A stretch of 64,000 nucleotides of DNA from Patiria miniata (GCF_015706575.1 NW_024037072.1:27157162-27221161); one strand, 5' to 3'; shown: positions 1 through 12,759, numbered from the stretch's first letter. Numbers and translations: made by a program. The notes: generated by a model from the letters alone, not told the origin.

Positions 1-472
1 TGGGATACTCTGATGAATTCACGCTCTGATTGGTTGAATTTCGCGTGACCAGTGACCTGCGCGTCATAAAGGTCATGACTGTGCAAGGTTTGAAACGGCC
101 GTTGAGACTGATTCATTACTCTTTTATTCCAGTTTAGAATATTTTTTCTCGTTGAAAAGCGTAATAATGAAGGAAATTCTATAAAACCTATCTGTGTAGT
201 AAATTTACAATTCCAGTCACTCGCTCAGGCTCCAGTTCGAATCAGGAATGGACGGATTGCATTATGCCACGCTCAAAATTTTGTCCACATGGTCCGAAAT
301 GAAACAGAAATCACATCCGGTATGGAATGCGTGCAATTCCACAGAAAGTTTTCGGATAGCATTTGTGCACATTGTCTAAGTGCGGTCTTGAACAGCTGCA
401 GCCCGATGCTTTGTACATAGGTCATAGGCCACTTCCTTCACAAGATTCTGTGAAGCTCATCAGAGTATCCCA
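1..472. mobile_element. MITE-like element with short terminal inverted repeats
   Basis: The window opens with TGGGATACTCTGATGA, and its reverse complement lies at about 457-472. The inverted match continues weakly inwards for a few more bases. No coding potential was seen. The element may extend left of the window, so neither the target duplication nor the superfamily can be judged. Confidence 0.55.
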
Positions 473-1074
473 GCGTCCTGTTTGCAGGGCGGGGGTACGA
501 GTGAAGTGCTTGCATACGCCACCACTGTTCCAGAGGCTCACAGGGCGACATGAGGTTTATTCGCATGCGCCAGTTTTTTTCCAGGCTGTGCTGTAAAATG
601 AATATTCATGAGCTCGTTCATAAAAACGATTCACCCAGAAAGGCCTTACAAAAAACTGTTTATAAAATGCACGAAATATGTATTGAAGCCTACAGATTTA
701 TCCCAAAGTAGGTTAAAACAATATCCTTAGCATACATCGAAAATTTTAAATGCGATGTCGTTACTTTTTGCGAAATACACAAAACGAAGGCCTCTTTCAC
801 TGAACGAAAGCCAGCAACAAGCGAAAAAAGGGTCCAAAAGAAAGCCTTTTATTTCTGCAATCAAGTAATGTCAGCTAGCATAAAGCCTGCCACAAAGACA
901 AGTTTGCTCCATTTCCCCTCGTTTTATTTTTCGTTTCAAAATGGAGGTGCGCGTTGCTAAAAGAATCTCCAAATAAATTTCAATCTTATCTGATAAAATT
1001 GTATATATAAAAACAATGTTTTAAACAATAACATTGAAAACGTAGAATGTTTAAAATTAAAATCGGTTCAGAAC

Positions 1075-1715
1075 AATTCGTCACCGTTTTCACGAAGAGC
1101 CACATATGTCAAAAATTACAGTTTCTCGATTTTGATTTTTTTTCAATATTTTGCTTTAAAACAATGTACTTAACCATTTTGACATGTTTTTGTAAGCAAA
1201 ACATCATTAATTTCAAAGTTACATTAATGTTGCAAGGGGCCAAAATCTCGATAAATGAATTTTGCGTTTTCACGAAGAGCCACATACATTTTGGCCCTTT
1301 GAACGCGTACAAAACCCATTGCACGGAAAAACGTAAAAGTAGGCGTTTTCACGAAGAGCCACATATCTTTGTTACATTTTCAGCTGCGCGCGCGTACTCA
1401 CGCGCGCCTATGGAAATACACATTGAACAGAAAGGGCCAATATGTCGGAAACCTGAATTTGCGTTTTCACAAAGAGCCACATATCTTTACTAATTAATTT
1501 TCACTAATTAACTGCTGAATTAAGTCTTATTACTGGGTTCATGTAAAAAATCAGCTCACACAGAATAGTGTGATGGTTTCCTTGCTTCACAAAGTTGTTG
1601 CAAATTGGTATTTTTTGCAGTTTTAAAATATGAGAAACTTCTTTTGCGATTATCTCGAAAACACTTTTTCTTCAAAATTGACATATGTGGCTCTTCGTGA
1701 AAACGGTGACGAATT
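1075..1715. mobile_element. Non-autonomous DNA element with long TIRs and repeated internal motif
   Basis: The ends are inverted copies of about 36-40 bp starting AATTCGTCACCGTTTTCACG. The motif TTTTCACGAAGAGCCACATA recurs inside near 1088, 1266, 1342 and (one change) 1463, and inverted near 1685. Such subterminal repeats are typical transposase binding sites. No transposase ORF was seen; small ORFs here are incidental. No clear target duplication flanks it. Confidence 0.65.
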
Positions 1716-2723
1716 TACTTGGATTAGATTTGTTATGTATGACTTTTAATGATAATAATATTGCCCATGAAAACTTGAAGATGCATTTTAAGAATAAATT
1801 AAATTACACTCCTATAATGTTCCTTCTGAATGCATTGGCGGATTCGAACCTTTTGGGATGATGGGTTGAGCTGAGGGATACGGATGATGGGTGTCGGTGT
1901 TTGTTGTGTATATTTCGAAAAAGTATCGAGGATATTCGACCTCAATTCAGCGCTTAGAGCGATGGCGTGACCAGGCTGGGAGGAGGGGGGTTGGTAGATT
2001 GCAACATGATGGCGATATTAAAAGCGAAATTGGGAAAGGTGATAGAAGCGAAATCGGGACGGTGAAAAATATATTTTGCAAGTGGCAATTTTTTTTCTTA
2101 ATCTTATTAACTCCTCAAGGTTTTTTTTACATGTGTTCTACCCATTTTGTTCAACATTGTGAGATTCTTGCGCCTTCTTGAAGATTTTGAGATGCTGGAT
2201 ACGGCACTAGAGGAGAGCACAATAACACAAATGTATTTGACTGTTCTATTTTTTTGGTGAAGGGCTGGGGAGGGGCGTACATCCCCCGGTATCCAACAGT
2301 GCAAAAATGTTTCTGATAACAACGGCGTAAATGTCATGTCCTTGGGAGGGACAATGGAGAAAGATGTTCTAAGTGTTGTCCCTTAAAAACCGCCGTGAAT
2401 TTAAATTTAAGGACAACGCAACAACTATAAAAAAAAAACGTTCCAAATGATCATCATTCTGTGAATTGATGAAGGTTCGGGGGCTATACATGTACTCTGT
2501 TTAAATTTGAAGCAAATAAAAATTATGCAACCGGATGAAAGGTGTTTTTTTTTTAGCAGCGCGCACCAGCATTTTAAAACGGAAAATAAATACGAGGAAT
2601 AACATGGATCAAACTTCCAAAATGAACATGAAGCTTGGTAACCCACTTTGTATTTTTGTTTGGTCAAAGATATTACTTTTACAGACATGAAATATACTTT
2701 TCCATACAAGCCCACGGAAATAT
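1716..2723. other. Intergenic, no gene recognised
   Basis: AT-rich sequence without a convincing exon. Around 2030-2090 a phrase like AAATCGGGACGGTGAAAAAT resembles words in the tandem repeats at 25.8 and 38.2 kb, so part of it is probably a diverged copy of that repeat. Confidence 0.4.
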
Positions 2724-3879
2724 ACACTGTAAAAACGTTGGGCATTAAAAACTTTGGGTAATTTAAAAGCTAAATTGTCCCGAAGTTGGTTATTTTTAGT
2801 GAAGTTATGATTTTAGGCTTTGCATGGTGGAGTATCGGTATCGTTTCGGTTTGCGGTAACACCATGTGGTAATAACTACTGCTTAGAAAAAAATAGTTCT
2901 GAAAAGAAGTTGTCCTGCTTATTATCAACTTTCGCTATGTAGTTTTTGTTCTTATACGAAAAGTTCTGCTTTAAGTTCTAAATTGTCTTTGGTGTCAACG
3001 TTTCGACTAGCCTGCTCTAGTCATCGTCAGTGAAGATGTTTGTCATTTTCCATAATATTTACCCAACACCAGGTGCTCTAATTGGAGTGAAAGGCATCAT
3101 GCAAAATTGTAGCAACTTTAACCAGATCATCGCTACTACTTTACCCCAACTAAGTTGTGTATTTGTTGTCCTCTAAATATGGTAACATCGGGCAGTAAAG
3201 CGTTAGGTAAAGCTAAATTGTCCAGAAGTGAGTATTTGTAGTGAATATGTTGGTCATTTTCAATAATATTTACCCAACACCAGGTGCTCTAATATTATGA
3301 AATGCATTAGACAAAATTGTAGAAAATTTGACCGGATCATCGCAACGTGGGCATTGAAACGTTTGGTAATGAAATAATGTCCACAAGTTGGTCATTCAGT
3401 AAGTGTAAGTAGTGTCATTTACTATACTACTGGTGATCCGGGGGGGGGGGGTTTCACACCCAGCTTTGTTGTTCATGGAAATTCCTTACAAATAATGCGA
3501 ACGCCCCCCCCCCCCCTTCTCTGACACCCCCAACAACATGGCCATCAATGGCAACAACATGACCATCAATAAGTGCAAACTTTGCAGCGGATCAGTTAAT
3601 ATTTAACCGTATGGCACAAAGCTCATAAACTGGGCGAACTGTGCTGAATAATAATTTGCTCAATGTATTAATAGTGATGCCCGTTTTGACATAATTATGT
3701 GATGTTGATAACTGTTCATTCATAGGCGTTTCTTGACAACTGTATCACTGTAAAAAATGTTTGGTAAAACACTGTTTGGCAATGTAATTTTACTCAACAT
3801 TGGTGTGAAATTACCTCATTGTGGGTTGATTTGGGTCAACACTTTCCAACTATTGGGGAAAACATGCCCAAGAGTTTAA
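2724..3879. mobile_element. CACTGTAAAA-ended, TTGGTCAA/TTGGGTAA-rich repeat
   Basis: Starts near ACACTGTAAAAACGTTGGGC and contains many degenerate phrases such as TTGGTCA, TTTGGTAA and ACTTTGGGTAA. A second CACTGTAAAAAA terminus is near 3747. Related sequence is at 10.49-11.65 kb and 15.68-15.84 kb. The minus-strand LINE at 3.88-10.5 kb appears to have inserted into one such copy. G and C runs near 3437 and 3505 may mark another short element. No coding sequence. Confidence 0.5.
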
Positions 3880-4176
3880 CCTGTTGATCAGTTGACCAAC
3901 TTCTTCTTCAGTCCGCGTGGCGCAATTTGCGCTGCGGTGGCCATTACTAGTCCACGCCAATAATCTTGATCCACTGCTGATCTTGATGCAGCTGCAAGTC
4001 CCTTTCCTGTCCACTGCTTTATGTCGTTCCTCCATGATGTTGTTGGACGACCTCTCTGTCTCTTTCCATCGACTGACCGCTGGATTATTTCTTAGTCGAT
4101 TCCTCCGCGGCGCATGACGCGGCCAAAGAAACGCATCTTCCGTACAGCCATCTGTTGTCTCCAGTGGCGTCGCCAA

Positions 4177-4212
<36 letters not shown>

Positions 4213-5140
4213 GTGCCCCCCTGGAAAACCTAGTGCCCCCCCGGGTGCCCCCCCCCCATCAAATGCTGGTGCCCCCCCCCCCTATCCTCTGCAAAATTCT
4301 GCGCGTTGTTAAAATCATTACCTCCAAAATAGCAATTTCTGGAGATATCTTCAGATCGAATTTAGCATCAAATGTGGCACCATTTTGCATCTAGCCCATC
4401 CTCCGTATGCGAAAATTTTCCAAAGGGGAGGGGGTACCCCCTTAGACCCCTCCCCCAGGACGGCGATCCGTATCCACCTAAGTGCCCCCCCCCCCCCATC
4501 AAATGCTGGTGCCCCCCTATCCTCTGCAAAATTCTGCGCGTTGTTAAAATATTACCTCAAAAATAGCAATTTCTGGAGATATCTTCAGATCGAATTTAGC
4601 ATCAAATGTGGCACCATTTTGCATCTAGCCCATCCTCCGTATGCGAAAATTTTCCAAAGGGGAGGGGGGCACCCCCTCCCCTTAGACCCCTCCCCCAGGA
4701 CGGCGATCCGTATCCACCTAAGTGCCCGCCCCCCCCCCCCATCAAATGCTGGTGCCCCCCCCCTGTGCCCCCCCAGACTGAAAAGTCTGGTGACGCCACT
4801 GGTTGTCTCAGCATCAACTAACTCCCTATATCCAATACCAAACGGTTTGTTCTCCTCTCCACCCACGACACTCGGAGAACGCGTCTGTACGCCCAGATCT
4901 CAAAGGCAGCCACTCTACACTGGTCGGCCCTTGTCATGGCCCAGGACTCACAGCCATCGGAAGTTATAGCAAACGCTGTGGCACAGAGAAGTCGGACTTA
5001 GAGGCTGGTGCTGATGCTCCTGCTCTTCCATATGGAGACCATCTCCTGTGTGGCCGTTCGTGCTTTGGCCAGGCACCTCCTCTTTGGAGCTGCTGCCTGT
5101 GATTGTAATCGTCGATCCTAGATAGACGGACTCGCCCACC
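3880..5140 (-). mobile_element. RTE-like LINE, C-terminal part of ORF (broken)
   Basis: Minus-strand translation gives the C-terminal region of an RT protein: a YLGSTIT-like motif near 5120, and near the end a stretch like RGRPTTSWRNDIKQW read across frames at 3.9-4.1 kb. These are typical of RTE/BovB-like LINE 3' ends. Frameshifts and stops break it, and a hAT-like element at 4162-4801 interrupts it. It belongs with the RT block at 5141-6144 and the 5' block at 10019-10505. Confidence 0.7.
4162..4801. mobile_element. hAT-like non-autonomous element with G-run/C-run ends
   Basis: Terminal inverted repeats CAGTGGCGTCGCCA / TGGTGACGCCACTG are flanked by a perfect 8 bp duplication GTTGTCTC (4154-4161 and 4802-4809), the hAT signature. 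Just inside the left end is a G run of about 30; C runs lie towards the right end. The interior holds two tandem copies of a roughly 240 bp unit (about 4252-4494 and 4495-4735). No transposase. It interrupts the minus-strand LINE. Confidence 0.85.
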
Positions 5141-6144
5141 TCATCTTTTCTTTTTTGGCCATGAAGTCTTCTTGATATTGATCAATAGGCCCCTCAGAGT
5201 GTTGGAGCGTTCCACGCGGCTAAGCAAATCAATCAGATCTTCTCTGGTCGTGGCCATTAGGGTTGTGTCGTCGGCAAAGCGCAGGTTACTCCTCACACCG
5301 CCAACTATAACTCTCCCGCCGAACTCGTGCAGGACTTCCCGCATGATGTCTTCAGAATAGATGTTATATAGCTTGGAAGACAAGATGCACCCCTGCCTGA
5401 CACCTCTTCTGATATTAAACCATGGTGACAATCCGCAGCCTGTGTTCACCGCTGACTCTTGATCCTCATACAGCTTGTCCAACAATTCAGAATTTGCTCA
5501 GCGAATCCCATACCATCTCTTATCTGCCACAGCTGAGCGTGGCTGACACAGTCGAATTAACGCTTTTCTATAGTCGATAAAGCATAGGTAGAGAGGTAGT
5601 TTATGCTCTCTGCATGATCAGCCTCATGTTGACAATCTGTTCTCGGGTTCCTTACCCTCAACAACACCAGCTTGTTCATCAGATATCTCCTGCTCGCATT
5701 TCAACTTGGGTCTGTTGGCCACAATATGCAGCAGAATGTTGGCGTGGCAAATGAGGCTTATTGTGCGGTGGTCGCTGCACTCTTTCCCATTGCCCAGTTG
5801 GAGCAGCCGAGTAAACCACCGCTCTGCACCAGTCCAATGACCACTCCTCGCTATCCCGGATCTTCTTACAGAACATCCACATCAATTCCACTCTTGCTTC
5901 ACCTGTTGCTTTCCATAACTCGATTGGGATCTCATCAAACGCCAGGTGACTTCCCGTTCTGGATGTGGTGAATGGCCCACTCGACTACCTCTCTCAGGAG
6001 TTGAGGCTCCTTAACCTCTGTGGGTCTCCTGTCATCCACCAACGTCAGGGTTCATCAGCTTGTACAGCTTTTCACAATACTGAGCCAAGCGAGCCTTGAT
6101 AGCTTCTCCCTCCGTTAGCGCTTCCCCCTACTGTCATCTAAATA
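5141..6144 (-). mobile_element. RTE-like LINE, reverse transcriptase core (broken)
   Basis: Minus-strand ORF 5485-5141 reads GVRQGCILSSKLYNIYSEDI and then NLRFADDTTLMA. These are RT motif B and the catalytic FADD box (motif C), in the style of RTE/BovB LINEs. The 5486-6144 part contains a diverged linker (AIKARLAQYCEKLYKLMNP) with several stops. The copy is dead. It is cut at 6144 by the 6145-10018 element and resumes at 10019. Confidence 0.8.
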
Positions 6145-6819
6145 GAGACAATTAGAAAACGATGCAGATACGGGATGCGTGTGCAGCTCGGAAAAACTGT
6201 GAATGACGTCATCGGTTTGTGTGGTAAATTTCAACGTACTCGCTATATAGGCGTTTCTGCATCGCACGTCAAAATGGTAAGTTCACGTATGGATTTTCCT
6301 CGATAAATCACGGCAAAAATACTTATCTTATGAACTCCCAAATTTTACAAATTTCAGTTATAGTGTGCAGATAACGTTACTTGTGTCATTAAAACAAGAT
6401 TCATAAATACCTCAGACAGTTTAGCCATTCCCATTGGTCGAGAGTCCGTCACGTGGCCGGTCTTAAACTGATGATAAAGACATGGCTAGCTGGTCTTAAA
6501 CACTGTGTTAGCTCATGTGACAAAGGCAAAGGGCTTCTGTCACTAAAGTAACATATAGGCCCCTTATTTAAAAAAAATAAATAAATAAATAAATGCGAAT
6601 GTGTAGTGTAGGGCCCCTGTTTATACTACTCGATCAAACTGTCTGGACATGCTGGAGTCAAACGATTTGGAAAAAATGTTGCAACATGACGTCACTTCCG
6701 CGATTTGCAACTTATACACATACATGTATGTAGTAAGTAGTATGTATTAATTATTTGACAAGTGGCTGGGATAACTTATGTCATGTATGTGGAAGTAGGC
6801 TAACTCAACTTATTTTCAG

Positions 6820-7008
6820 TTGGGTCTGTTGACATGGTAGAGGATATGGAAGGAAATTCCAATTTTAGTGGTGGGAGGAAATCCCCGGAATTACATTCTA
6901 GGGAAAAACCATGGAATCAAGCAGGGACTAAATACCCTGATCCACATAACGGCCCAGTTGGGATTCAAATCTGGGACACCACCTACGCCAACCTCATTCT
7001 CCATGAAG
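6820..7008 (+). CDS. Candidate exon inside the 3.9 kb element, unknown product
   Basis: Acceptor TATTTTCAG ends at 6819, and an ATG at 6834 opens a 58-codon frame to a GAAG|GTAAAA donor at 7008 (phase 1). The peptide includes VGIQIWDTTYANLILHEG, which I do not recognise. Splicing to an acceptor at 8420 (CTCTTACCAG) would keep the frame for another 23 codons to a stop at 8492, giving about 82 residues. No family match, so it is a weak hypothesis. Confidence 0.25.
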
Positions 7009-8420
7009 GTAAAATAACTTTATTTGGGTAACGAATATCTCTAATTATTTCTCTATGTACAATTGAATAGTTGTGCTTGTTTAGTATGTCGTCAATCCAG
7101 AGGGTGTATGGATGGCCAAAAGAATTAAATAAAAACAAAATCAGTGAATAAATATCCATTTTATTTAATTAATGCTTGTTTAACCATGGAGATAGGATTA
7201 CCTCCATGGTTTAACAATGTGCATTTTAGCAAGAATCTTAACTGGCTCCTTTATGATGTTGTGTCCTATGCAAAACTCTGTTGCTAGTATTGTTTTAATA
7301 TACATCATATATTGAATGCTGTGGTCCTCATGGCATTCACCCAAATTATTTTTTTCATTACTTGAAAGGTTGAGGCAAGAAAGAAAAAATGCTGGTGCTT
7401 AAACTGCAAGAGTGGCTTGTGGTCCCACAGGCCAGATAATGGACTGAGATACGTCAGGTGCAAGCAACAAATATAACCAATCGAAAATGGCTACAGCTAA
7501 AGCTAAGACTTTTGACTCTAAGTCAGTTTACCTCCTAATTCTGTTGTGAACTGCCAAACAATTCTGTGCCAGACTGTAAAAATGTTATATACTGATTCCA
7601 TGTCTGAATATTACTGCACATACAGAATGCTTTAATGTATTCCTTGGAAATGTATTTAAAAAAAGTAGGACCAGACATGTGTTGGGTTGGAAGGCTGTCT
7701 CTCCCAGCATATGGCACTACATGTGGCAATATGTTAAACAATGTAATGAACATAACGCCAGGTTGAATGAATCAGTTCAATTTTTTTTCTCATATGAATA
7801 ACAGCTCTTGTAGAGAGCCAGAAACAACAATGGGCCACAAATGTACAACTCTATGTATGTTCCCTCACGACTCATAATAATTGCAATATTGCATGGCAAA
7901 AAAATGTTTCTCAACCTGCAGTACAAGATCTTGAGCAGATTATATTTGATATTTATATTGCTCTTTTACTGCAACACATGCCCAAAAAGCTGAATTGTTA
8001 TGGTTATTAATCAGGTTGAAACTAGGAGCAAAACGCTGGTGTAATTAGCCAAGTTGATCACAGTAGCCAGAAGACCACCGACTGGATGGCTGTTAGAAGG
8101 AATTTGAATGAGTTGAAGGTCCAGACTCAGTCCAGTTACATGTTAAGCAAGACCTCAAACTAGTTTTCTTCTGCCTGACAATAGACATGAATTTCTAAAT
8201 TAGGCTTTGATGAAATGTGGTGAAATTCAGTGCCATACGTTTTCATTTCTTTTAGGTTCGTGGCTCTTCCAAGAAGGTTGAAAGCACTTTTCTTTTTGTT
8301 GTAATTGTGTTGAACTCTATAAAAAAAAATTGTACGTTTGGTCAACTGTTACTCAATAGAGACTCATGCCTTTCTCAAGAAATCCATCTCATATCCTGTT
8401 TTAAACTTTTCTCTTACCAG

Positions 8421-8494
8421 GAGGATCCATTCCGGCAAAGGAAACATTTGAACTAGTCATGCCTTGGCACTGCAGACAAAGTATGGAGTCTTAG
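8421..8494 (+). CDS. Candidate terminal exon, unknown product
   Basis: The acceptor CTCTTACCAG and matching phase would extend the 6820-7008 exon with GGSIPAKETFELVMPWHCRQ and a few more residues before TAG. The support is only splice-site and frame compatibility. It could be chance. Confidence 0.2.
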
Positions 8495-8974
8495 AACAAG
8501 AGACAGAGACGGGTCTCTTTTGCAGTTGGTTGGTAACAAAGAAGTTGCATGTAGGCCTATTGACTTATTGGACACCTTGTGCGTTACTTTAATGTACAAG
8601 ACATTTGTTTTCTCGAGGCTACAAAATAAGAACTTAAAGTGGAGGAGGAGCTGTTGCAAATTGGGAAGTCCAAGTAGCACTAATGAAACCAAATTGGGCT
8701 GTTCAGAAAGACATCTTGTAGTGTCTTCCATCTCTGCAAATTAACTTGGTATTTATTTATTTATTTAAATGGATAACTTAAATTGACGAACAAAATCAAA
8801 GACATTATATGAAGTTCAAGTAATATTTCAAGTGGCAAGCACGTTTCAAACAATAATTGTGACTGCACATTTGTATATTTAAAGTTAATTTCTTCATTAA
8901 AAGTTTGTTCATTTGTAAAAGGGACTTTTCATTTGAAAAGATGTGTGTGGAAGTTGTGTTTACATTGGGCATTA

Positions 8975-9214
8975 TGGGCCTTATTCACGAGTCGGCCATA
9001 TTGCATTGCAAAGAGAAATTAAAGCAACTTAATATATAATAAATTCCAGTCTGCTTCAATGAATAATTTAAAATTTGTAATTCAACATTCCCTTACATTT
9101 AAAGTCATATTTTGTGCCTGCATAATTAGTCTGGCGCCATCCCATTCAACAGTTAACAATTAATGAAATCATTCAGGGAACTCGACAAAAATTGCCAACT
9201 CGTGAATAAGGCCC
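8975..9214. repeat. Short inverted-repeat element (GGGCCTTATTCACGAGT ends)
   Basis: GGGCCTTATTCACGAGT near 8977 is matched by its reverse complement near 9196, with ATT on both outer flanks. The interior is AT-rich and non-coding. It looks like a small MITE nested inside the 3.9 kb element. Confidence 0.5.
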
Positions 9215-10018
9215 ATATTGTATGCAAAACTCAAATTCGGCAACATTTTACCAAAAATCAAATAAGTCTTTATGAAATGTGAAAGTTTATTTTAAAAAAA
9301 ATGCCTTCTGCATCAGTTAAGTTCAATGAATATTGAAGTGTTTTCTTGTATTTTTAGATGTGTAAATTATGTTCATGTTTAAAGAATAAAATTGCAGAGG
9401 TCTCGTCCAAACATGAAGTCAAACGTTCACTGAAAAGTGATGAATTATTTTGGCCCCTGGCAGCGCCCCCATGAAGTGCTCCAGTAGCATCATTTTCACC
9501 CTCATTGTCATCCTATGCATCAAAATAGTTCTTCCTGTCCCTAAAGGCTCTCTCCCTATGCAAAGCATAAGGATTCTGCATCAAAAGCAGCAGAAAACCC
9601 ATGATAAGTCGCAGCGATTTTACTCACTCTGACAAAATGTTAATTTTTAAAACATTTTCCCCACCAAAAATGACAATAAAGATTGATTGTTTCACTACTA
9701 CAGTTAATTCGGATCAAGTGTAAAGTTACGTTTGATTCAGAGTAAAATTTCTTTATGAAAGGGACATCAGTTTAATTGTTAATTTCAGGGTTTGCTTCGG
9801 AGATAAGATTGATTTGGCAGGATAAGATTAATCGGGAAGTTTTATGAAACGCACCACAGCTGTTCGTCATCAACAGAGGAGGACGCCCTCCCTCGTATGT
9901 CCATTCGTCACAAAAATCTAATCCTCTCAGCAACGATGCACGTACGCGATACGCAAACGTCGCATGACGTCATAATACGCACACGCATCCCGTATCTGCA
10001 CGGTTTTCTAATGGTCTC

Positions 10019-10505
10019 TATTGATCGCATCAGTCCGGAATGAGCGGCCTGCAGTCAGGTCCCTTACCAGATCGAGTACCTTCATTGAGTTGTTGCGATT
10101 GCTTTCCATTGCTCTGCACTTTCCCTCGATGAAGCTCTTCTTGTCTTTTCCGGCTCTCTTGGTGAATACGTTATTCAGTCGTACCCATTCCTGATGATCT
10201 TCCCGTGTCTTGGCATTCCTCCGTTGTTCTGCCACTTCCCGCGTTTCAGCTGTCAAGCACTGCTGCTTGACCCTATTCCTTCTTGGGATGTGGGTGCTCG
10301 CTGCTGTTCGTACTTCCTCTTTCATCCTCTCTCAGAGACCGTTGGTTGCCACTTCTTCGTCGGCTATCTGCAAGAGTGGTATGAAACGATTGCTCACTTC
10401 CACACCGAATTGATCCGGGATGTGAGCCACGTCATAACGAACTGGAACCGCGGAGTTCTTTCTCTTTGACTTGAGTCTTATTCTTGACTTGCATATCAAC
10501 CCATT
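10019..10505 (-). mobile_element. RTE-like LINE, 5' part (endonuclease/RT linker), truncated
   Basis: The minus-strand translation contains KNSAVPVRYDVAHIPDQFGV, then a Lys/Arg-rich linker with SFIEGKCRAMESNRNNSMKV. This is the region between the endonuclease and RT of RTE-like LINEs. The copy is 5'-truncated near 10505. It is the upstream continuation of the RT block across the 6145-10018 insertion. Confidence 0.7.
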
Positions 10506-10716
10506 TTGCCCAGCGTTTTTACAGTGATGCATGAAAAATATGTGTTGTTGCACAATTTGAAAATAAGCCTGACCAATTTTCTTGAATAAACGTTAGTGAA
10601 AAGCCATGCAGTGACCACTTTATGAGAACATATGAGACACCAATGTGGTTGAAGTATAGTTGACCATTAATTAATTGAGCAAATATTCCATGTAATGCTC
10701 AAAGCCAACATGCCAT

Positions 10717-11421
10717 CTAAACCCCCTGTCACACCTTTGCGTATCCTAATTCCTTATGAGTTCCTTTTCAAAAATTGTCAATACGCAGCCGTACGCTCAA
10801 TTAACGTCGAAATGTTTTGATCACTTTGACTTATGTGCGACGCACATCTAGCGTACAAGTACCGAATTCAGCGCATCCATTGCGTATGAGATGCGTATGA
10901 GTTGCGTATGCAGTGCACAACATTATTTTTCGGGTTGCGAATAGGTCAGTATGCAGTGCGCATGCCAAGCGTATTCCGGACGCACCCTACTTATGCCGAC
11001 CGCATGCTTGACGCACTTCTGAGCGTATTCCCCCCGCATTTCCGCCGCTCGCCGTTCAGCGTGCGTTGCATCTGCCCTGCAAGTACGCTATGTATACGTC
11101 CAATACAGGCGGCTCATATGCTGACGGGGTGCGTCACGAACACATAGCGTACTCGTAACGCACTCGACCGATGCGGGACCGATGCGCTGCGTATTTATAA
11201 CTTATGACCTGCGCAACAGCGTCCGCAGCGTAGTTTTGTGCATGCCCAAAACTATCCTGCGTACTGGGCCGTACCATGCGTATATCTGCGTACATAAAAC
11301 CTACACAAAACGATAGAGATGCATATGAGGTGCGTATTGTGCGTACGACTGCGTATGAAAAAAATGTCAATGCGCAACTCATAAGGAATTAGGATACGCA
11401 GAAGTGTGACAGGGCCCTTAG
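10717..11421. mobile_element. MITE with about 45 bp TIRs and CGTATG-rich interior
   Basis: The left end CTAAACCCCCTGTCACACCT and the right end (reverse complement CTAAGGGCCCTGTCACACTT) both continue into GCGTATCCTAATTCCTTATG. The interior is rich in GCGTATGAG/GCGTACG words, giving it unusual composition. No coding evidence. It is nested in a TTGGTCAA-rich repeat that ends near TTTTACAGTGTA at about 11651. Confidence 0.7.
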
Positions 11422-12056
11422 CTAATTGTGTAAGATAATTTGACCAATGAAATGGAAATTATTAATTGACCAAGTAATTGGGAAAGGTAGTCTGATCATC
11501 AGCTGGTAATCTTTATTTTACCCATCTTCTAGTCAAAATGGCCTGCCAAAGACGATTGGTCATTAAGTGACTAAGAGTTGGGAACTTGATATTTACACCA
11601 ATTTAGGTCAAGAAGTTGGTCAAAAAAGGTCCAACTTCTTTTACAGTGTAGGTGCGCGTAACGCATATCTTGCCCCACGCGCAAATGGCGCCGTCTGTGG
11701 CAGAACGCGCGTCTGTATACGCACTGCCGATCTAGTATAGACTGGCAATGAGGTCACTAGTGCACGTCTATGCGCCCCGAGGGACTGTTAGTGACCAAAA
11801 GAGGGTCCTATTTCCCGAGGGCGAATGACCCTATTCTGGTCACTCACAGGCCTGAGGGGGCCAGAGACGTGCACTAGTGACCGAATTATGCTAGTCCATA
11901 CCCCGAAACCATAACCCCAAACATCAAGCCCGAAACTCCGAACCGACCGTAAACCCGAAACTCTCTCTTCATATTTCTTACTGTTTCTACTGTAATTCCA
12001 CAAGAATGATTACTTAAATGAAAGACAACTTATCAATCTATTGCATACTTTTACAG
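11422..12056. other. Repeat end and intron sequence upstream of the first LRR exon
   Basis: 11422-11651 is the end of the CACTGTAAAA-type repeat. 11652-12056 is non-coding; the GAGGG-rich stretch at 11778-11870 shows no exon. It ends in the acceptor CTTTTACAG. Confidence 0.4.
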
Positions 12057-12125
12057 AATGCTGGCCTTCAATCCGATCAATAAAATCGATGATAAAGTGT
12101 TTTCAAACACGCAGCTGGTGGAATT
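12057..12125 (+). CDS. LRR receptor gene 1, LRR exon (69 bp)
   Basis: Acceptor TTTTACAG, donor GTGAGT, phase 2/2. It encodes one leucine-rich repeat, MLAFNPINKIDDKVFSNTQL plus VEL, which matches LxxNxI..I....F.....L..L. It is the first exon of gene 1 I can support. Exons for the signal peptide and N-cap must lie upstream, probably outside the window. Confidence 0.75.
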
Positions 12126-12759
12126 GTGAGTAAATGAGACATTTATTATTTTTTTTACTTTAGTTTCGGCCTACGTAGAAATTTTCTCCCAAAAATTGTT
12201 TGTACTTTTTGTTCCCCATTTTGTAAATTGTATTTATTATTTGTTGTAACAGTTATCTAATTCCATTTCACAATGTATGTGTCACAACTGCTGATCACTT
12301 TGTTCACAGATTATTTTTATGCATTACATATTAGGACGCATTCAGTTGTTCATGACCTCCCACCCCCACCAAAATGAAATAAAGCAGAGGTTTCCGTTTG
12401 TCTTTTTAACAAACGCAGGGTAATAGGGCGTGGAACAATTTTATTTGATGTTGTTTAACTCAGTTGTTTGTTTGTTTGTTCGTTTGTTTGTTTTAAGCAA
12501 AAATTGGGACAGTATGAAATTCCAACTTTCTTTCAGTGTCATTATTTCGGGTTGTGTACCCCCATCACCCATTATCATTTTTCCCGCCCCGACAAAATCG
12601 GGTCCTTTAACCTTATCTATAACAAAACTGCTAATATCACAGTTTTTAACTGCTTTACATTCCAACTTAAGTTCGGTGTCACATGTGACCCAGCAGGGGC
12701 GGATCAGGATTTTTTGCAGGGGGGGGGGTCGTCAGTGAATGTTTGCTGAAGTTTCACGT

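Larger units (their letters stand above)
6145..10018. mobile_element. 3.9 kb DNA transposon with about 40 bp TIRs, inserted in the LINE
   Basis: The ends are inverted copies starting GAGACAATTAGAAAACGATG (left) and GAGACCATTAGAAAACCGTG (right), followed by CAGATACGGGATGCGTGTGC in both. TA flanks both sides, so a TA target duplication is likely. The subterminal TGACGTCA word is also shared. The same LINE is found on both sides, showing insertion into it. No known transposase motif was recognised; two candidate exons lie inside (6820-7008, 8421-8494). Superfamily unresolved (Tc1/mariner-like or another TA-targeting group). Confidence 0.75.

Noticed and set aside
3850-4212. 120-residue proline-tract protein (minus strand)
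   Set aside because: The Pro run is just the G run of the hAT-like element, joined to degraded LINE sequence.
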